Source of the DNA: Candidatus Woesearchaeota archaeon
Lineage (GTDB): Archaea > Nanobdellota > Nanobdellia > Woesearchaeales > UBA11576
Direction of reading: 5' to 3'
Length of the DNA: 7,843 nt
Assembly: GCA_027083015.1 (NCBI GenBank)
Contig: JALWQS010000032.1
Span: forward strand, 1 to 7,843
Part shown: positions 4,542-7,843 of the stretch, piece after piece
Layout: each line of letters starts with the position of its first letter
Position numbering within the stretch: position 1 is the stretch's first letter
Program-made: the position numbers and the translations under genes
The notes under the pieces: generated by a model
Database searches by the model: none
What the model was told of the DNA's origin: nothing
Seen by the model: only the letters and a program-made list of their open reading frames with translations

Positions 4542-7500
4542 CAATCAAAGCAAGCCCAAAAATCCAAGAATACTTCGAAAACATAAAGAAACAATGCATG
4601 ACTGAATATGAGATAGCGACAGAAGCAAGAAAAAAAGGACTAGACCCTGTAGATAAAGTAGAAGTTCAACTCGCAGAAAACATGGCAGAAAGAGTAGTAG
4701 GGCTAATATCAGTACTAGCACCACAAATACAAGGAAGTGGAGTAGTAGAAAGAATAATAGAACTGGAAAAGGAATACGGGACGCTGGACTGGAGAGTAGC
4801 ACTAAAGATAGCGCTAGAAGTAGCGCAAGAAAAATTCTGCAAGTTCAAAGACAAAAAAGAAGCCATGGAAATAGGAGTAAGAGTAGGTTTTGCGTACGGA
4901 ACAGTGGGAGTAGTAAGCTCACCATTGGAAGGACTAGTATCCATAGACCTGAAGAAAAGACTGGACGGAAAAGGAGAATACTTCTGCCTAAACTATGCAG
5001 GGCCGATAAGAAACGCAGGAGGAACAGCAGCAAGCTGGTCAGTAATAATAGCCGATTACATAAGAAAACACATGGGGTACGAAACCTATGACCCAACAGA
5101 AAAAGAAATCAAAAGATGCGCGACAGAAATAGAAGACTACCACGAAAGAGTCACTAACCTACAATACTTCCCCTCAAAAAACGAATCAAAATTCCTAATG
5201 GAACACCTGCCAGTAGAAATATCAGGTGACGCATCAGAAGATAAAGAAGTATCAAACTACAAAGACTTACCACGAATACCAGTCAATAAGATAAGAAGCG
5301 GGTACTGCCTGATACACAGCAGTTGCATACCCCTAAAAGCAGAAAAACTCTGGAAAGAACTAGGAAAATGGGGAAAAGACCTGGGAATGGAACACTGGAA
5401 CTTCCTAGAAGAATTCATCAAGATAAAAAAAGAAGCTCACGCAGGAGCAAAAGCAAAGAAAAAAACAGAAGAAGAAAAAAAAGATGAACCAAAAGTAACA
5501 CCAGACTACACCTACATAAAAGACCTAGTAGCAGGAAGACCAATACTTGGGCACCCATTAAGAAGCGGAGCATTCAGGTTAAGATTCGGGAGAAGCAGAA
5601 CATCAGGATACAGCGCACAATCAGTACATCCAGCAAGCATGCATGTAACAAATAATTTCATAGCCATAGGAACACAACTAAAAGTAGAAAGGCCAGGAAA
5701 AGGAGCAGCATTCACACCCTGCGATAAGATAGAAGGCCCAACAGTAAGACTAAAAGACGGAAGCGTAGTACAATTAGAAACAGAAAAACAAGCCAAAGAA
5801 CTGAAAAAAGAGATAGATAAAGTATTATATCTGGGAGATGTACTCATAAATTACGGAGACTTCTTAGACAGAGCACACATGCTAGTACCACCAGGATACT
5901 GCGAAGAATGGTGGTCACAAGAAACAGAAAAAGCAATAGTCAACATGTTTGGAAATTTAGATTATCACAAACTAAGCGAACTCATAGATTACCCACCAGA
6001 AAAGATAGAAAAAATACTGAAAGATCCACTAACCTACAAACCAGACGCAAGAACCAGCATAAAAATAGCAAAAGCAACAAATACTCCACTACACCCAAAA
6101 TGGACTTATCACTGGAACGCAATCACGAAAGAAGAACTACCAACAATGATAGAATGGATAAGAAATATGAGGATAGAAAGAGACGACGAAGAAATAAAAA
6201 AAGGCATATTATTGATAAACAAAGAAGAGAAGAAAAAATTAGAAGAGATAGGATTACCACACCAAGCAGTAAACAACGAGTACTGCGTATTCGGAAAAAA
6301 CGAAACAACCATACTAACAGAACTCTTTAAGATAGGAGAAGAACTAGACGAGGAAAGACTGAAAGAAACGGTGAATGATAAGGAGAACAAGACAACGTTA
6401 GAAGTGCTGAACAAAACAACAGAAATCAGACAAAGAGACAAATCAGGAATCTTTATAGGAAGCAGAATGGGGCGACCGGAAAAAGCAAAGATGAGAAAAC
6501 TAACAGGAAGCCCCCACGGACTTTTTCCAGTAGGAGAAGAAGGAGGAAGACTAAGATGCTTCCAATCAGCCATGGAAAAAGGAAAAATAACTGCAGAATT
6601 TGCCACCTACAAATGCCCAAAATGTGATGAAGAAACAGTATTCCCTGTATGCCCAAAATGCAACACCCAAACCAAAAGACAATACTACTGTCCAACCTGC
6701 GGAGCCATAGAAGAAGAGACCTGCCCAAAACACGGAAAAACAAAACCTTACAAAAGATGGCCAATACCGATAAAAGATTACTTCAACCAAATATTGAAAA
6801 GATTAGGAATGACAACCTATCCAGACCTGATCAAAGGAGTAAGAGGAACAAGCAACAAAGAACACATACCAGAACATTTAGCAAAAGCAATACTAAGAGC
6901 AAAATATGATATAAGCGTCAATAAAGACGGAACTGTAAGGTATGATGCGAGCGAACTACCAATAACACACTTCAAACCAAAAGAGATAAGGACAAGCATA
7001 GAAAAACTCAAAGAATTAGGATACGATACAGACATCCACGGAAAACCATTAGAAAAAGAAGACCAAATAGTAGAAATAAAACCACAAGACATCATAATAC
7101 CATGCAGTCCAGACTCACCAGACAAACCAAGCGACGAAATATTATTCCAGACAACAAGATTCATCGATGATATGTTAGTCAACCTATACGGAATGAAACC
7201 CTACTATAACCTAAAAACAAAAGACGATCTGGTAGGGCAACTAGTCATAGGACTAGCACCACACACATCAGCAGGAACATTATGCAGAATAATAGGATTC
7301 TCAAAAACACAAGGACTGCTAGCACATCCGCTAATACACGCAGCAATGAGACGAGACTGCGACGGAGACGAAACATGCATCTTCCTACTGATGGACGCGT
7401 TCATAAACTTCTCAAAAAAATATCTGCCAGAATCAAGAGGAAGCACCATGGACGCACCACTAGTGCTAACATCAATATTGACACCAGGAGAAGTAGATGA

Positions 7501-7837
7501 TATGGCATTTAAAGTAGACAGGGCATGGAGATACCCCTTAGAATTCTACGAAGCATGCTGTAACTACAAAATGCCATGGGAAGTAAAGATAGAAACCATA
7601 AAAGACGTACTAAACAAAGAAGAACAATACGAAGGAATGGGGTTCACACACGACACCGACAACATAAACGCAGGAGTGCTATGTTCAGCTTATAAGACAT
7701 TACCATCCATGCAAGAAAAACTGTTGATGCAGATGGACCTAGCAGAAAAACTAAGAGCAGTAGATGAAGCAGACGTAGCAAGAAGAGTAATAGAAAAACA
7801 CTTCAAAAGAGACATAAAAGGAAACATAAGAAAATAA
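4538..7837 (+). CDS. polC: DNA polymerase D large subunit DP2 (catalytic), apparently lacking the C-terminal domain
   Basis: This 1099-residue DP2 is the polymerizing subunit of archaeal replicative PolD. The N-terminal region carries conserved stretches such as NYAGPIRNAGGTAAS (152-166). A Lys/Glu-rich linker lies at about 296-318. The first barrel motif is GSRMGRPEKAKMRKLTGSPHG (641-661). A zinc-binding block has Cys693, 696, 705, 708, 718, 721 and 729. The second barrel has APHTSAGTLCRIIGFSKTQG (907-926) and the catalytic RRDCDGDE (938-945), where D942 and D944 are the expected metal ligands. No intein is present. The ATGA overlap with DP1 (4538-4541) suggests translational coupling and near-equal synthesis. 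The protein stops at KGNIRK, roughly 155 residues after the catalytic aspartates. Pyrococcus DP2 continues about 300 residues past that point, through another Cys cluster and a PCNA-binding tail. The missing part may lie in a separate downstream gene. Confidence 0.96.
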   Translation: MTIKASPKIQEYFENIKKQCMTEYEIATEARKKGLDPVDKVEVQLAENMAERVVGLISVLAPQIQGSGVVERIIELEKEYGTLDWRVALKIALEVAQEKFCKFKDKKEAMEIGVRVGFAYGTVGVVSSPLEGLVSIDLKKRLDGKGEYFCLNYAGPIRNAGGTAASWSVIIADYIRKHMGYETYDPTEKEIKRCATEIEDYHERVTNLQYFPSKNESKFLMEHLPVEISGDASEDKEVSNYKDLPRIPVNKIRSGYCLIHSSCIPLKAEKLWKELGKWGKDLGMEHWNFLEEFIKIKKEAHAGAKAKKKTEEEKKDEPKVTPDYTYIKDLVAGRPILGHPLRSGAFRLRFGRSRTSGYSAQSVHPASMHVTNNFIAIGTQLKVERPGKGAAFTPCDKIEGPTVRLKDGSVVQLETEKQAKELKKEIDKVLYLGDVLINYGDFLDRAHMLVPPGYCEEWWSQETEKAIVNMFGNLDYHKLSELIDYPPEKIEKILKDPLTYKPDARTSIKIAKATNTPLHPKWTYHWNAITKEELPTMIEWIRNMRIERDDEEIKKGILLINKEEKKKLEEIGLPHQAVNNEYCVFGKNETTILTELFKIGEELDEERLKETVNDKENKTTLEVLNKTTEIRQRDKSGIFIGSRMGRPEKAKMRKLTGSPHGLFPVGEEGGRLRCFQSAMEKGKITAEFATYKCPKCDEETVFPVCPKCNTQTKRQYYCPTCGAIEEETCPKHGKTKPYKRWPIPIKDYFNQILKRLGMTTYPDLIKGVRGTSNKEHIPEHLAKAILRAKYDISVNKDGTVRYDASELPITHFKPKEIRTSIEKLKELGYDTDIHGKPLEKEDQIVEIKPQDIIIPCSPDSPDKPSDEILFQTTRFIDDMLVNLYGMKPYYNLKTKDDLVGQLVIGLAPHTSAGTLCRIIGFSKTQGLLAHPLIHAAMRRDCDGDETCIFLLMDAFINFSKKYLPESRGSTMDAPLVLTSILTPGEVDDMAFKVDRAWRYPLEFYEACCNYKMPWEVKIETIKDVLNKEEQYEGMGFTHDTDNINAGVLCSAYKTLPSMQEKLLMQMDLAEKLRAVDEADVARRVIEKHFKRDIKGNIRK

Positions 7838-7843
7838 GAAATG
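7838..7843 (+). other. Possible start of a following gene at the window edge
   Basis: An ATG occupies the last three bases, three bases after the DP2 stop and in the same frame as DP2 (TAA-GAA-ATG). It could begin the next gene of the cluster, perhaps a separate C-terminal piece of DP2. Nothing beyond the ATG is visible. Confidence 0.25.

Noticed and set aside
6109..6606. Long minus-strand reading frame (165 codons) within DP2, and similar antisense frames elsewhere
   Set aside because: These mirror the purine-rich coding strand, giving Ser/Leu/Phe-rich products with no recognisable motifs, and they lie wholly inside well-supported genes.
7355..7372. Intein at the DP2 DCDGDE motif, a known insertion site in this family
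   Set aside because: The coding sequence runs without interruption from APHTSAG through RRDCDGDETC; no intein splice motifs or extra domain are present.

Overview
The window looks like a chromosomal replication locus from an AT-rich archaeon, most likely a small-genome DPANN-type lineage. The archaeal signs are an Orc1/Cdc6 initiator, both subunits of the archaeal family D DNA polymerase, a tRNA-Trp interrupted by archaeal bulge-helix-bulge introns, TATA-box promoters and a GGTGAT Shine-Dalgarno site. The DPANN assignment is an inference. It rests on compact overlapping genes, very A-rich coding strands (ATA, AGA and A-ending codons dominate) and lysine-rich proteins. All recognised genes lie on the + strand.

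Layout: (1) bases 2-904 hold the 3' part of a gene for a two-helix membrane protein with an extracytoplasmic Ig-like domain and lysine-rich tails; its start lies outside the window. (2) Bases 955-1175 hold a TATA box and a tRNA-Trp(CCA) gene. It appears to carry two introns: 79 nt at the usual 37/38 position and about 31 nt in the D arm. (3) Bases 1176-1664 contain no gene. This stretch looks like a replication origin, with a 99-nt segment containing only 5 G/C bases, flanked by inverted origin-recognition-box-like repeats. More copies lie near and within the cdc6 promoter. (4) Bases 1665-7837 hold a tight cluster: orc1/cdc6, PolD small subunit DP1 after a 27-nt gap, and PolD large subunit DP2 overlapping DP1 by 4 nt.

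The parts fit one process. Orc1/Cdc6 would bind the repeats, the AT-rich segment would be melted, and PolD would extend the new strands. An origin-cdc6-DP1-DP2 order is known from Pyrococcus, so this arrangement is conserved rather than new. The less ordinary points are: DP2 stops about where the family's C-terminal cysteine-containing region, which contacts DP1 and PCNA, should begin, with an in-frame ATG just after the stop; the tRNA-Trp seems doubly interrupted; and a family of five related sites spans the origin and overlaps the initiator gene's own promoter. I do not see an undescribed enzymatic system here.
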